Positions 5,031 through 11,838 of a stretch of DNA of 37,127 bases are shown one piece after another. Under the pieces are notes generated by a model that saw only the letters and a program-made list of their open reading frames with translations, was not told the DNA's origin and did not search any database. Position numbers and translations under genes: made by a program. Source of the DNA: an uncultured Oscillospiraceae bacterium. GTDB lineage: Bacteria > Bacillota > Clostridia > Oscillospirales > Oscillospiraceae. Within the stretch, counting starts at the first letter, position 1. Each line of letters opens with the position of its first letter. The stretch lies in assembly GCA_947627745.1 (NCBI GenBank), contig CANQXH010000012.1, forward strand, positions 1 to 37,127. The letters run 5' to 3'.

Positions 5031-6185
5031 TTGGAAGAAAACGTGATTAACAAGCTGACAGGCAATCCTGTTTCTGATGAAATGCGGGCGGTGATTGACA
5101 CGTTGAACAAAAACGTCTATGTATCTCAGGACGAGATAAACAAACTGCCCGAAATGCAATATGCAGAGCTTTGTGTTTCAAAAGCCGTTATGTCTGAAGA
5201 AGAATTGGAAAGGCGTGAACCTATACAAAAAAATGTTCTTCAAAGGCTTGAAAACAACATTAAAAGTGCCGTTACACAGAGTGACGGCACGGTTTCGTTT
5301 AACGGAGAAATACGCTGTGAAAAACGATTAGATGTTGTTATCGGACTGCCTGCGGCGGGCAAATCCACCGCACTTGCAGAACCGTTGTCGGAGTTTTATA
5401 AATCACGGCTTATAGACGCCGATGAGGCTAAAAAGCTCCTCCCAAGCTATGACCAAGGTTGGGGTGCAGGGTATGTACACGAGGAAAGCAAGCGAATTGC
5501 ATATAAGCAGTTTGAAAACGCGATAAGCCGAGGCGAAAATATCGTTTATCCGCGCGTAGGCGGTGATTTAGAGTCAACGGAAAGCTACATAAAACGAGCC
5601 AAAAATGCAGGCTATAAGGTTTATGTACATTACAATGAGCTGTCGCGAAACAAGGCTCTGGCACGGCTTTTAACGCGCTTTTTAGAAACGGGTCGTTTTC
5701 TGCCGCCGAGCCTAGTCGAGGACGGTGCGGGAATACAAAACACTTATAATCAGCTTGTAGACAAGTACGGAAAGGGCGAACGCCTTATTGACGGCTTTTC
5801 GCATTGGAACAACGACGTGCCGCGCAACGAACGCCCTATTCTGGAAGATTACAGCCGTTTCTGTGAGGATTTTTGCCAAGCGCATAGTGCGCCGAGTATC
5901 GGCGCGCAAAGTACGGGCGCTGTCACCGTTGCCGATGTAGCGCAAAAGGTTGAAATCGAAAAACTTCGCGAGGAAAACAACTCGCTGCGAAATACTGTGC
6001 AGAGATTGACAAAAGATGTACAGACGCTTCGCGACAAAATAGACGAGGTAAACGAGGTGCTTGTGCGCAATCCCGAACTATTGAAAAAATACAAGGAAAA
6101 GCGCGATGAATATAGAACTGATAAGCAGTCACGACAGGCACAGCAACAGACAAAGCAAACGAAACCAAAGAAACCGTCATTGTAA
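5031..6185 (+). CDS. Zeta-toxin-like P-loop kinase with C-terminal coiled coil
   Basis: A Walker A motif GLPAAGKST (residues 105-113) follows a beta-strand (RLDVVI), and downstream features fit the zeta toxin/AAA kinase fold: LIDADEAKKLLP, a basic helix ESKRIAYKQF and a PRVGGD segment. Zeta toxins phosphorylate UDP-N-acetylglucosamine and are held in check by an epsilon antitoxin; related P-loop proteins are common cargo in Clostridia conjugative elements. Residues about 310-370 form a long charged coiled coil (EKLREENNSLRNTVQRL), and the C-terminus is Lys/Gln-rich. The start is TTG, seven nt after AAGGAGG; no ATG fits the ribosome-binding site. The 384-aa length exceeds classic zeta (about 290 aa). 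No epsilon-like gene is visible. It may not be a toxin. Confidence 0.75.
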   Translation: MEENVINKLTGNPVSDEMRAVIDTLNKNVYVSQDEINKLPEMQYAELCVSKAVMSEEELERREPIQKNVLQRLENNIKSAVTQSDGTVSFNGEIRCEKRLDVVIGLPAAGKSTALAEPLSEFYKSRLIDADEAKKLLPSYDQGWGAGYVHEESKRIAYKQFENAISRGENIVYPRVGGDLESTESYIKRAKNAGYKVYVHYNELSRNKALARLLTRFLETGRFLPPSLVEDGAGIQNTYNQLVDKYGKGERLIDGFSHWNNDVPRNERPILEDYSRFCEDFCQAHSAPSIGAQSTGAVTVADVAQKVEIEKLREENNSLRNTVQRLTKDVQTLRDKIDEVNEVLVRNPELLKKYKEKRDEYRTDKQSRQAQQQTKQTKPKKPSL

Positions 6186-6203
6186 GACAAGGAGGAAAAG
6201 AAA

Positions 6204-7193
6204 ATGTCAACGGTGTTCAGAGTGCAGAAAAACGCAAATTATACGACAATGAGTAACTATCACCTCAAGGATAGGGAGTTGTCGCTGAAAGCCAAGGGTT
6301 TGATGTCGGTAATCCTTTCGCTGCCCGAAGATTGGGACTACTCGCTTAAAGGGCTGTCGTACATTACGAACGACGGATTGGCGAGTGTTCGGAGCGGAAT
6401 ACAGGAGCTTGAAAAGCGCGGGTATATCACCAGAGGTGAACAGACGCGCGACGAGAACGGACGAATGTCAGCAAGCGAATACTTCGTCTATGAGAACCCA
6501 GAGCAAAACCCTTACTTCAACGCCAAAGAGAGCGAAGAAAGCGACGCGTCAATAAATGGCATTACAAAGCCAAATCCCACCGCGTGCGAAAATCGCACGC
6601 GGTCAAGTGAAACCGTTTCCACCGCGTGCGATTTTCCGACAACGGAAAACCCGACGACGGAAAACAGAACGCGGGATACTTTATTAAATAATCAAGTACT
6701 AAACAATCAAGTACTAATCAATCAATCTTCTTCTGCGCGCGCAGGCGCGCGCGAGGAGGACGGGCGGACGGACGGGCAGATGACCGTATCGGTGGACAAG
6801 TCAACTCGAAACGAGTTAAGAAAAACGGTTCGGGAAAACATCGGGTACAACGAGTACGTCGGCACTTCAACAGAGGAGCTGGTCTACTTCATCACCGAAC
6901 TGATACTTGACGTCGTGTTATGGCAGAAAACCACGTCGCGAATAAACGGCTGTGAAGTGCCGCAGCGTTTTGTCCGCGAACGCTTTCTTCAGCTCCGAAA
7001 GCCACACATTGACTGCGTGATTGACACGTTGAACAAAAACAAGTCGAGTATACGCAACGTGCGCGGATTTCTTGTTTCAGCTTTGTACAATGCACCGTTA
7101 GCCGTGGACGGCGGCAACAGAAAAAATCAGTACAAATCGTCGTTTGATGTGGACGCTTGTATGGCAACAATTCTTGAAAGATACAAGCATTGA
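6204..7193 (+). CDS. Replication-initiator-like helix-turn-helix protein (DUF6017-type)
   Basis: The first ~95 residues form a winged-helix domain typical of Firmicutes replication initiator/replisome-organizer proteins (SLKAKGLMSVILSLPEDW, then SVRSGIQELEKRGYI). Residues about 130-200 are a low-complexity Thr/Asn linker. The C-terminal part (about 210-315) is the conserved helical domain seen with this N-terminus in mobile elements (EELVYFITELILDVV, then NVRGFLVSALYNAP). AAGGAGG (6189-6195) sets the start, 18 nt after the zeta-like gene. The linker DNA carries several short repeats and may hold the replication origin. Its role in the element's replication is inferred from family and context. 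Confidence 0.8.
   Translation: MSTVFRVQKNANYTTMSNYHLKDRELSLKAKGLMSVILSLPEDWDYSLKGLSYITNDGLASVRSGIQELEKRGYITRGEQTRDENGRMSASEYFVYENPEQNPYFNAKESEESDASINGITKPNPTACENRTRSSETVSTACDFPTTENPTTENRTRDTLLNNQVLNNQVLINQSSSARAGAREEDGRTDGQMTVSVDKSTRNELRKTVRENIGYNEYVGTSTEELVYFITELILDVVLWQKTTSRINGCEVPQRFVRERFLQLRKPHIDCVIDTLNKNKSSIRNVRGFLVSALYNAPLAVDGGNRKNQYKSSFDVDACMATILERYKH
6579..6717 (+). other. Iteron-like repeats inside the initiator gene (candidate origin)
   Basis: An 11-bp perfect inverted repeat, ACCGCGTGCGA/TCGCACGCGGT (6579-6589 with 6593-6603), is followed by a third direct copy (6621-6631). Next come two copies of CCGAC(A/G)ACGGAAAAC (6636-6650, 6651-6665). An AT-rich stretch holds two copies of AATCAAGTACTAA (6690-6702, 6705-6717). 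Binding sites beside AT-rich repeats within an initiator gene are the usual layout of phage and plasmid origins. They also encode the protein's linker, so simple coding repeats are the alternative. Confidence 0.45.
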
Positions 7194-7210
7194 AAGGGGG
7201 ATTGAATGTA

Positions 7211-7486
7211 ATGACGAATGCTGAAACGATGTTTTTGTTGCTCGGCGATATTGTTAAGAACGGCGCGAATAAAGACGGTTATCCGAACGTTGACGGCGAA
7301 GAACTTATGTGTTTAACCCAATTGATAGGTTGCCCATATGACTATAACCCGCTGTGCGCATTGCGTCCACTTCTGTTTTACGAGTACGACATTGAATTGG
7401 ATTTACCAATAGAAAACGCCCCTAACGCATACCCCAACTGCGACCTTTGTAAAGCGCATTGGCTAATGGAACGGGTTGGTGAATGA
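7211..7486 (+). CDS. Hypothetical protein, 91 aa
   Basis: The ATG at 7211 follows AAAGGGGG (7193-7200); an in-frame TTG at 7190 would overlap the previous gene and lacks its own ribosome-binding site. The protein is acidic and has four cysteines, two in a CDLC pair near the C-terminus (NCDLCKAHW), which could bind metal with a partner. No recognised family. A palindrome-type terminator follows directly, so it ends the zeta-initiator transcription unit. Confidence 0.65.
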   Translation: MTNAETMFLLLGDIVKNGANKDGYPNVDGEELMCLTQLIGCPYDYNPLCALRPLLFYEYDIELDLPIENAPNAYPNCDLCKAHWLMERVGE

Positions 7487-7493
7487 CAGGCAC

Positions 7494-7523
7494 AAGCGGT
7501 GTTATATGTAACACCGCTTTTTT
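7494..7523 (+). terminator. Palindrome copy P3 forming an intrinsic terminator
   Basis: Stem AAGCGGTGTTA/TAACACCGCTT with loop TATG, followed by a T-tract. The next bases, CGGGCTGA, equal the first bases of the guide scaffold and then diverge (GTAAAGGGGG). This suggests the palindrome travelled with a scaffold that was later lost. Confidence 0.88.
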
Positions 7524-7549
7524 CGGGCTGAGTAAAGGGGGATAAAATT

Positions 7550-7930
7550 ATGGAAGATAAGTTTTTGCACCCCATTTACACCAGATACATAGACAAGCGC
7601 AGTCAGAGAAAGCGTTTGTCCGCTGTGTTAAGGGATTGCATAGAATTTGACGATTTTTACGTTCAGCACGACGAAGAACGAGCCAAATCGGCATTAGTCA
7701 ATTTCTTCAATGTGTATCTTAATGAGAAACCGGACAAGAGGTTAAAAAATGGCAGAGTGAGTTACTATTCATTCTATCTTAATCTTTTACCGCTGCGGCA
7801 GGCATTGATAAAAAAGCAATACGCGCTTGCCTGTCACGAGTTGCTAACCCTCTGCGCTTACGAGCCGTATATGCAACGAAGAATTTACTCGTGTTTAGAG
7901 GAAATTTATAGAGCTTACTTAAAGGCGTAG
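7550..7930 (+). CDS. Hypothetical helical protein, 126 aa
   Basis: AGGGGG precedes the ATG by about 10 nt. The protein is basic and predicted all-helical (RKRLSAVLRDCIEFDDFYV, YALACHELLTLCAYEPYM), with no membrane segment or known motif. It lies between a palindrome terminator upstream and palindrome P4 with scaffold D downstream, so it stands alone between two guide-associated elements. Function unknown. Confidence 0.65.
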   Translation: MEDKFLHPIYTRYIDKRSQRKRLSAVLRDCIEFDDFYVQHDEERAKSALVNFFNVYLNEKPDKRLKNGRVSYYSFYLNLLPLRQALIKKQYALACHELLTLCAYEPYMQRRIYSCLEEIYRAYLKA

Positions 7931-7953
7931 TTGTATTACAATTCAATTTCCAC

Positions 7954-7971
7954 GGTGTTACATATAACACC
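7954..7971 (+). repeat. Palindrome copy P4, upstream of scaffold D
   Basis: GGTGTTACATATAACACC with the extra A-T, C-G and G-C pairs on both sides and TTTTT behind, 7 nt before the scaffold. It would also terminate the 126-aa gene. Confidence 0.88.
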
Positions 7972-7978
7972 GTTTTTC

Positions 7979-8136
7979 GGGCTGACTTAGCAGCCCGAAG
8001 TCGAGAAAGTGGCAGTCAATCACCGCTTGCGGCGTGTGCAATACTCTCGACAAGGTATAAACCTCACACATAACAATCCGTGTGAGCGTTACGCGTATTT
8101 CGCGGTTGCAATTCGCGCGCGTGCGCGTAATGTAAG
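7979..8136 (+). ncRNA. Guide scaffold D fused to a CRISPR repeat
   Basis: Fourth scaffold copy. The AGGT-ATAA-ACCT stem and CTCACAC-N10-GTGTGAG stem are intact. The anti-repeat side reads GCGTATTTCGCG instead of GCGTGTTTCGCG, and its repeat is the AATGTAAG form. The first-hairpin 3' flank differs by one base (CCCGAAG). Confidence 0.82.
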
Positions 8137-8201
8137 GTAGCACAAAACCCTTGCAATTGTCAAGTCCTTGTTGCAATTCGCGCGCGTGCGCGTAATGTAA
8201 G
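8105..8201 (+). CRISPR. CRISPR array D (two repeats)
   Basis: Identical 32-nt repeats at 8105-8136 and 8170-8201 flank a 33-nt spacer beginning GTAGCACAAAAC. The repeat variant (CGCGCGCGTGCGCG core, AATGTAAG end) is the one in array B's first repeat and array E's second. Guides from different modules therefore share two repeat sub-types. Confidence 0.88.
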
Positions 8202-8229
8202 GAATATATATAATAGTATCTTGCGTTGG

Positions 8230-8339
8230 TTTTCAGCATTTTGCAATGCTGATTTTCTACATTTTGCAATGCTGATTTTCTACATTTTGCAATGTCGCTT
8301 TTCAACATTTCGCAATGTTGTTTTTCAGCATTTTCACGG
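8230..8339 (+). repeat. 23-bp tandem dyad repeats (four and a half units)
   Basis: Units start at 8230, 8253, 8276, 8299 and 8322 (the last partial). Each begins TTTTC and holds an inverted repeat such as CAGCATT-TTGC-AATGCTG. Unit 4 changes both arms together (CAACATT...AATGTTG), which argues that the dyad itself is selected. Regular spacing near two helical turns resembles protein-binding iterons at origins or operators. No gene overlaps it. Confidence 0.85.
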
Positions 8340-8345
8340 ACTAAA

Positions 8346-8418
8346 GTTGCACTTCGCGCGTGTTCGATTTTTCTTTTCTGATTTGCACAATCGCGCTTTG
8401 CGCGAGTTATATTTTGGC
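8346..8418 (+). repeat. Array-tail module, copy 2
   Basis: Near-identical to 4016-4088, with only two differences (C for A in GTTGCACTTC, and GCACAATCG for GCATAATCG). Here it follows the iterons rather than a complete array, so the unit has been copied to a second site. Confidence 0.85.
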
Positions 8419-8436
8419 GGTGTTATATGTAATATC
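8419..8436 (+). repeat. Palindrome copy P5 (degenerate)
   Basis: GGTGTTATATGTAATATC: the 3' arm has lost pairing at two positions and the T-tract is interrupted (GCTGTTTGGG). It is the only visibly decayed copy upstream of a scaffold. Confidence 0.75.
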
Positions 8437-8443
8437 GCTGTTT

Positions 8444-8601
8444 GGGCTGACTTAGCAGCCCTAAGTCGAGAAAGTGGCAGTCAATCACCGCTTGCGGTGT
8501 ATGCAATACTCTCGATAAGGTTTGAACCTCACACATAATAATCCGTGTGAGCGTTACGCGTGTTTCGCGGTTGCAATTCGCGCGAGTGCGCGTAATGTAA
8601 G
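8444..8601 (+). ncRNA. Guide scaffold E fused to a CRISPR repeat
   Basis: Fifth scaffold copy. The AGGT-TTGA-ACCT stem has a different loop but keeps its pairing, as does CTCACAC-N10-GTGTGAG. The first repeat has one substitution (GCGCGAGTGCGCG). Confidence 0.82.
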
Positions 8602-8667
8602 AACACCGTCAGCGTTTGAGGTGTTTCGGCTGTTGGTTGCAATTCGCGCGCGTGCGCGTAATGTAAG
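8570..8667 (+). CRISPR. CRISPR array E (two repeats) upstream of the phage-type SSB gene
   Basis: Repeats at 8570-8601 and 8636-8667 flank a 34-nt spacer beginning AACACCGTCAGC. The second repeat ends 59 nt before the ATG at 8727. The intervening sequence has a TATAAT (8703-8708) without a good -35, so the guide region abuts a probable promoter. Confidence 0.88.
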
Positions 8668-8726
8668 CGGAGCTGAAAGCGATTTTTCCGCAAATTGAAA
8701 ATTATAATAACGAATGGAGGTTAAAA

Positions 8727-9440
8727 ATGAAAGTAAACATAACACCGAACGGTGTGCTACAAATTGACGATGCAAACATTACGTTTCGTAACTTTGGCGG
8801 TGCGCCCGACAAGTATCACAAGCTCGGCGGTGCGCGAAGTTTCGCGGTACTAATTCCCGACGCTAATGTTGCGAAACAGCTTGTTGAGGCGGGTTGGAAC
8901 GTTAAGAACATCAATTTCGACGACGGCTATAGTCCGTTTCTGACGGTCAAAGTGAACTATGGCAGCAATAATGTTCCCCCGAAAGTCTACTTGCAGACAA
9001 GCGGCATTATCAACCCCTTGTCGGCAGAAAGCATTGGTATGCTTGATAGGATAGAAATATCTTCTGTAAGTATGGACATAGCGCCGTATCCTTACAATGT
9101 TAACGGGAAAATCGGGATTTCGGCGTATCTTAGAGCGATGAAAGTAATTCAGAGCGTGGATAGGTTTGAGGCGCAGGAAATAGACAGGTTTGCGGCGCAA
9201 AATCAGAATACTGTTACTCAAACCGCGCCGCTTGCGCAAGGGTATGAGTTTCGCGAGGACAGCGGCTACGAACAGCCGCCGTCGGCAAGTTTGCCAAAAC
9301 AGAAAGAAACAGTCGAAACCGAAAGCACAGCAGGAACGTGGACGGCAGGCGGCGGTTTGGACGATTCTGCGCCCGTTAGTGCGCCGATAACAAATACGCC
9401 GTCCGAAACGTACACCGCAGAGGACGATTACCCATTTTAG
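8727..9440 (+). CDS. Phage-type single-stranded-DNA-binding protein
   Basis: The N-terminal ~150 residues resemble the OB-fold SSB family of phages and mobile elements (ITFRNFGGAPDKYHKLGGAR, FAVLIPDANVAKQLVEAGWNV, and a conserved YLRAMKVIQ strand-helix). A Gln/Ser/Thr-rich disordered linker follows, and the protein ends EDDYPF, the acidic tip by which SSBs recruit replication and repair partners. AATGGAGG precedes the ATG. It probably coats single-stranded element DNA during replication or after transfer. A second, canonical SSB-like gene lies at 25047 and lacks such a tip. Confidence 0.75.
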   Translation: MKVNITPNGVLQIDDANITFRNFGGAPDKYHKLGGARSFAVLIPDANVAKQLVEAGWNVKNINFDDGYSPFLTVKVNYGSNNVPPKVYLQTSGIINPLSAESIGMLDRIEISSVSMDIAPYPYNVNGKIGISAYLRAMKVIQSVDRFEAQEIDRFAAQNQNTVTQTAPLAQGYEFREDSGYEQPPSASLPKQKETVETESTAGTWTAGGGLDDSAPVSAPITNTPSETYTAEDDYPF

Positions 9441-9456
9441 GGAGGAGCTGAAACAA

Positions 9457-9660
9457 ATGGATAGGATTGAGCGCAAAGCACGGGAGCTGATGCGTTCGCG
9501 ACAGAACCGCATATGCGACACTTGCAGACATAAGACTGATGACGGGAACTGCGAGGTCACGCCAGATATAAACGCTTGTAAATACAATGATTACGAGCTG
9601 TGGAAACCGAACTCGCAGGCGTTTGTACAACTCGCCGAACGCGTTCTGTCGGAATACTGA
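9457..9660 (+). CDS. Small Cys4 protein, 67 aa
   Basis: Sixteen nt after the SSB-like gene, with GGGAGGAG upstream. Four cysteines (CDTCRHKTDDGNCEVTPDIN, then AC) are spaced like a small zinc-binding or treble-clef module. The surrounding residues are charged and it ends in a short helix. Many Clostridia elements carry such small Cys-rich proteins without an assigned function. Zinc binding is inferred. Confidence 0.65.
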   Translation: MDRIERKARELMRSRQNRICDTCRHKTDDGNCEVTPDINACKYNDYELWKPNSQAFVQLAERVLSEY

Positions 9661-9676
9661 GGAGGTGTGAATTAAA

Positions 9677-9907
9677 ATGATGAATAAGGGTATGGCTGAG
9701 TACGCCAGTAACCGCAACTACCCCATTATGGCAACTATTCCCGAAGCTGCACAGATATTTAACGTGTCGCAATGGTTTCTGCGGTCAAATTGCAGGCGCG
9801 GCGCGGAATGGTCTGTTCGCGCGGGACGACGTTATCTGATTAATTGCGACTTATTGGCGCGTTTTCTTAGCGGCGGTGGAAGTGGAAACGCACAAAACAC
9901 AAGGTAA
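9677..9907 (+). CDS. Excisionase-like helix-turn-helix protein
   Basis: This 76-aa protein has the layout of the excisionase/MerR-like winged-helix family: TIPEAAQIFNVSQWFLRSNC is the helix-turn-helix, followed by a wing (VRAGRRYLINCDLLARFL). GGAGGTG precedes the ATG pair. Such proteins bind DNA near attachment sites to steer excision or act as small regulators. No integrase is visible, so the partner is outside the window or the protein is purely regulatory. Moderate confidence in excision, high in DNA binding. Confidence 0.75.
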   Translation: MMNKGMAEYASNRNYPIMATIPEAAQIFNVSQWFLRSNCRRGAEWSVRAGRRYLINCDLLARFLSGGGSGNAQNTR

Positions 9908-9918
9908 CTTGTTTTTTC

Positions 9919-9936
9919 GGTGTTACATATAACACC
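9919..9936 (+). repeat. Palindrome copy P6 before the conjugation module
   Basis: GGTGTTACATATAACACC followed by GTTTTTC and further Ts. It separates the excisionase-like gene from the conjugation genes and is placed as a terminator. Confidence 0.88.
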
Positions 9937-9972
9937 GTTTTTCTTTTTTCAGTTATGAAAGGAGTGATTTTC

Positions 9973-11838
9973 TTGGAAGAAATGGTACAGATGACAACAT
10001 CTGGTATGCGCGCGGGCGTAGAACTGACAGCGGAAATGCTGAAAATTCTTTTACCATACTTAGGGCAAGTTCTTAAATCAGTTGGAAAAGGCGGTATGTG
10101 GGCAATCGGTAAGGTCGGCGATGCTGTAGCAGAGGGAACAGTAACGCGAAAAAATCTGTTGCTGTCTGCTGAAAAAGCTAACTGCGGCGTTAAAGTTACT
10201 GACAATTTCCCGTCCGAATGTATAGAGGACATTGTAGCGCAGGCAAAGGCGAATAAAATTCCCATTGCAATCAATGGCAGCGGGGCAACGCGTTCGGTAA
10301 GTTTTCGCGAATGTGATTCAGACGTAATGGTCAACATTTTGTCGAACGTACACGAAAATTTGTTGCGGCGCGGCGAGGGAACACAGGCGCAGGAGTCTTT
10401 TGTAGTAAATAAAGCTGATATGGACGCTGTTAAAGCGCAGCTTGAAACCAACGGCGTTGAATGTTTCTTTGTGCAATCGGACGGAGATATTCGGTGTGTA
10501 TTTAATTCACAGCATAAAGAAAAAGTCAAGGATATTATGACTGAATTTAATAACGACCGTGAAAAGATTTCAAAGAATTTTGTTGTCGGTGTAGTCGAAA
10601 ACGAGCGAATGCGAGAAATCAAACAGCAGATTTCCGATATTAACGCTGCTCGGAACAATTCGGAACAACAGAAAGAGTTCTATAAACAGTATGCAGAGGA
10701 CGAAAGTTTGAAGTTCCCCGTCTATTCCGAGGCGAATATGAAACTTGCCTTGAAACAAATGCCTGACGGCACTAAGTTCGCGGGGAAAGACTTTTGGACA
10801 TCAATCGGTATCACGGTAGATGAGAACGCTAAGGGCGTAGAGATAAACGCACCGCAAACGGACGATAACGGCAATCCTGTGCTTGACGAGAACGGTAAAC
10901 AGACGTTTACTAAAACACTTGTCTATGATGTTTCCGAAACGAACGCTTATAACAAATACATTGACAGCGAAGTAGCAGATTTACAAAGGCAGTACGACGT
11001 TGAAAAAGCCTCGGCGTTTAAGACAAGCGAAAACAAAAGCATTGTTCTTTCGGATGCCGAAAGCGGAAAGAGTTTTGAGGTCACAGTCGGTAATAATCTG
11101 CTGAAATCAGATATTGTTGTGCAGTTGCAGCAACAGTTTGATTATGACGTAGTAGAGGCAAACCACGCGGCAAATAAATTGGCAAGCGATTTGGGGTTGA
11201 ACGAGAAATACTTTCAACCGCCCTCGCCTAATGAAAACATAGACAAGCTTATGATAAACATTCGCTATCCGTCTGACGGTAAGGCTATTCGCGATGTAAC
11301 GTTCAACACTTTGAAAAATAAAAACGCCGATGACCCCATTTTTATTAATGTGGGACACGGAGATAACCAAGTGTTGATTGCCGCTGCCGATAAACTGTCC
11401 GACGATGATATAAAGCAAACGCTCAAAGACAATTTGGGACTTAACGATTTGCAGGCGGAACAATCTATTGAGAAGATTAGAAAAATCGACGGACAAATGC
11501 GCAGCAGAGTGCAGGAAACTGTATATTCGCGCGATAACGCTCTACAAAATCAGACCTTGCATATAGAGCGGGTAGAACGCGATGTGTTCACGGTCACTTC
11601 TGGCGACAAATCGAAAACTTATAATATCAGCGCAATAAATGTTGCTGATAAAATAATGAAAGACTTTTCGATACCCGCCGAAAATGCGCAGCACATCGTC
11701 AACAAGGCGCAAAGTCAAAGCGTTATCCAGAATAAGATACGCAACAGCAAAGAGCAAAAGCGGAAATCTGATAAAGTCAGAAGTGACCCGCTTAAAAGCC
11801 ATAATCAAATTACAAGCAACAAGAGGGGGTTGCGATGA
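9973..11838 (+). CDS. PcfB/DUF3801-like conjugation protein with long C-terminal extension
   Basis: AAAGGAG (9958-9964) favours the TTG at 9973; the ATG at 9955 lies upstream of this site and has no ribosome-binding site of its own. Residues about 25-170 resemble the DUF3801/PcfB family (WAIGKVGDAVAEGTVTRKNL, FPSECIEDIVAQAKANKIPI), usually encoded directly before the coupling ATPase and thought to assist relaxosome-coupling-protein contact. The family is normally about 150-200 aa; here about 450 residues of charged, repeat-like alpha/beta sequence follow, ending in a basic tail (IRNSKEQKRKSDKVR). Its stop overlaps the VirD4 start, indicating coupling. The extension's role is unknown. Confidence 0.75.
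   Translation: MEEMVQMTTSGMRAGVELTAEMLKILLPYLGQVLKSVGKGGMWAIGKVGDAVAEGTVTRKNLLLSAEKANCGVKVTDNFPSECIEDIVAQAKANKIPIAINGSGATRSVSFRECDSDVMVNILSNVHENLLRRGEGTQAQESFVVNKADMDAVKAQLETNGVECFFVQSDGDIRCVFNSQHKEKVKDIMTEFNNDREKISKNFVVGVVENERMREIKQQISDINAARNNSEQQKEFYKQYAEDESLKFPVYSEANMKLALKQMPDGTKFAGKDFWTSIGITVDENAKGVEINAPQTDDNGNPVLDENGKQTFTKTLVYDVSETNAYNKYIDSEVADLQRQYDVEKASAFKTSENKSIVLSDAESGKSFEVTVGNNLLKSDIVVQLQQQFDYDVVEANHAANKLASDLGLNEKYFQPPSPNENIDKLMINIRYPSDGKAIRDVTFNTLKNKNADDPIFINVGHGDNQVLIAAADKLSDDDIKQTLKDNLGLNDLQAEQSIEKIRKIDGQMRSRVQETVYSRDNALQNQTLHIERVERDVFTVTSGDKSKTYNISAINVADKIMKDFSIPAENAQHIVNKAQSQSVIQNKIRNSKEQKRKSDKVRSDPLKSHNQITSNKRGLR

Noticed and set aside
4275-8701. Inverted repeats inside several spacers, for example AGCCAA...TTGGCT and AACACC...GGTGTT
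   Set aside because: Stems of 4-6 bp in 34-nt sequences are close to chance expectation, so they do not show that the targets are operators.
9867-10658. Long reverse-strand open frames, such as 9867-10658 and 18782-19480
   Set aside because: They are mirror frames of strongly supported + strand genes, with no ribosome-binding sites and low-complexity Ser/Leu-rich products.
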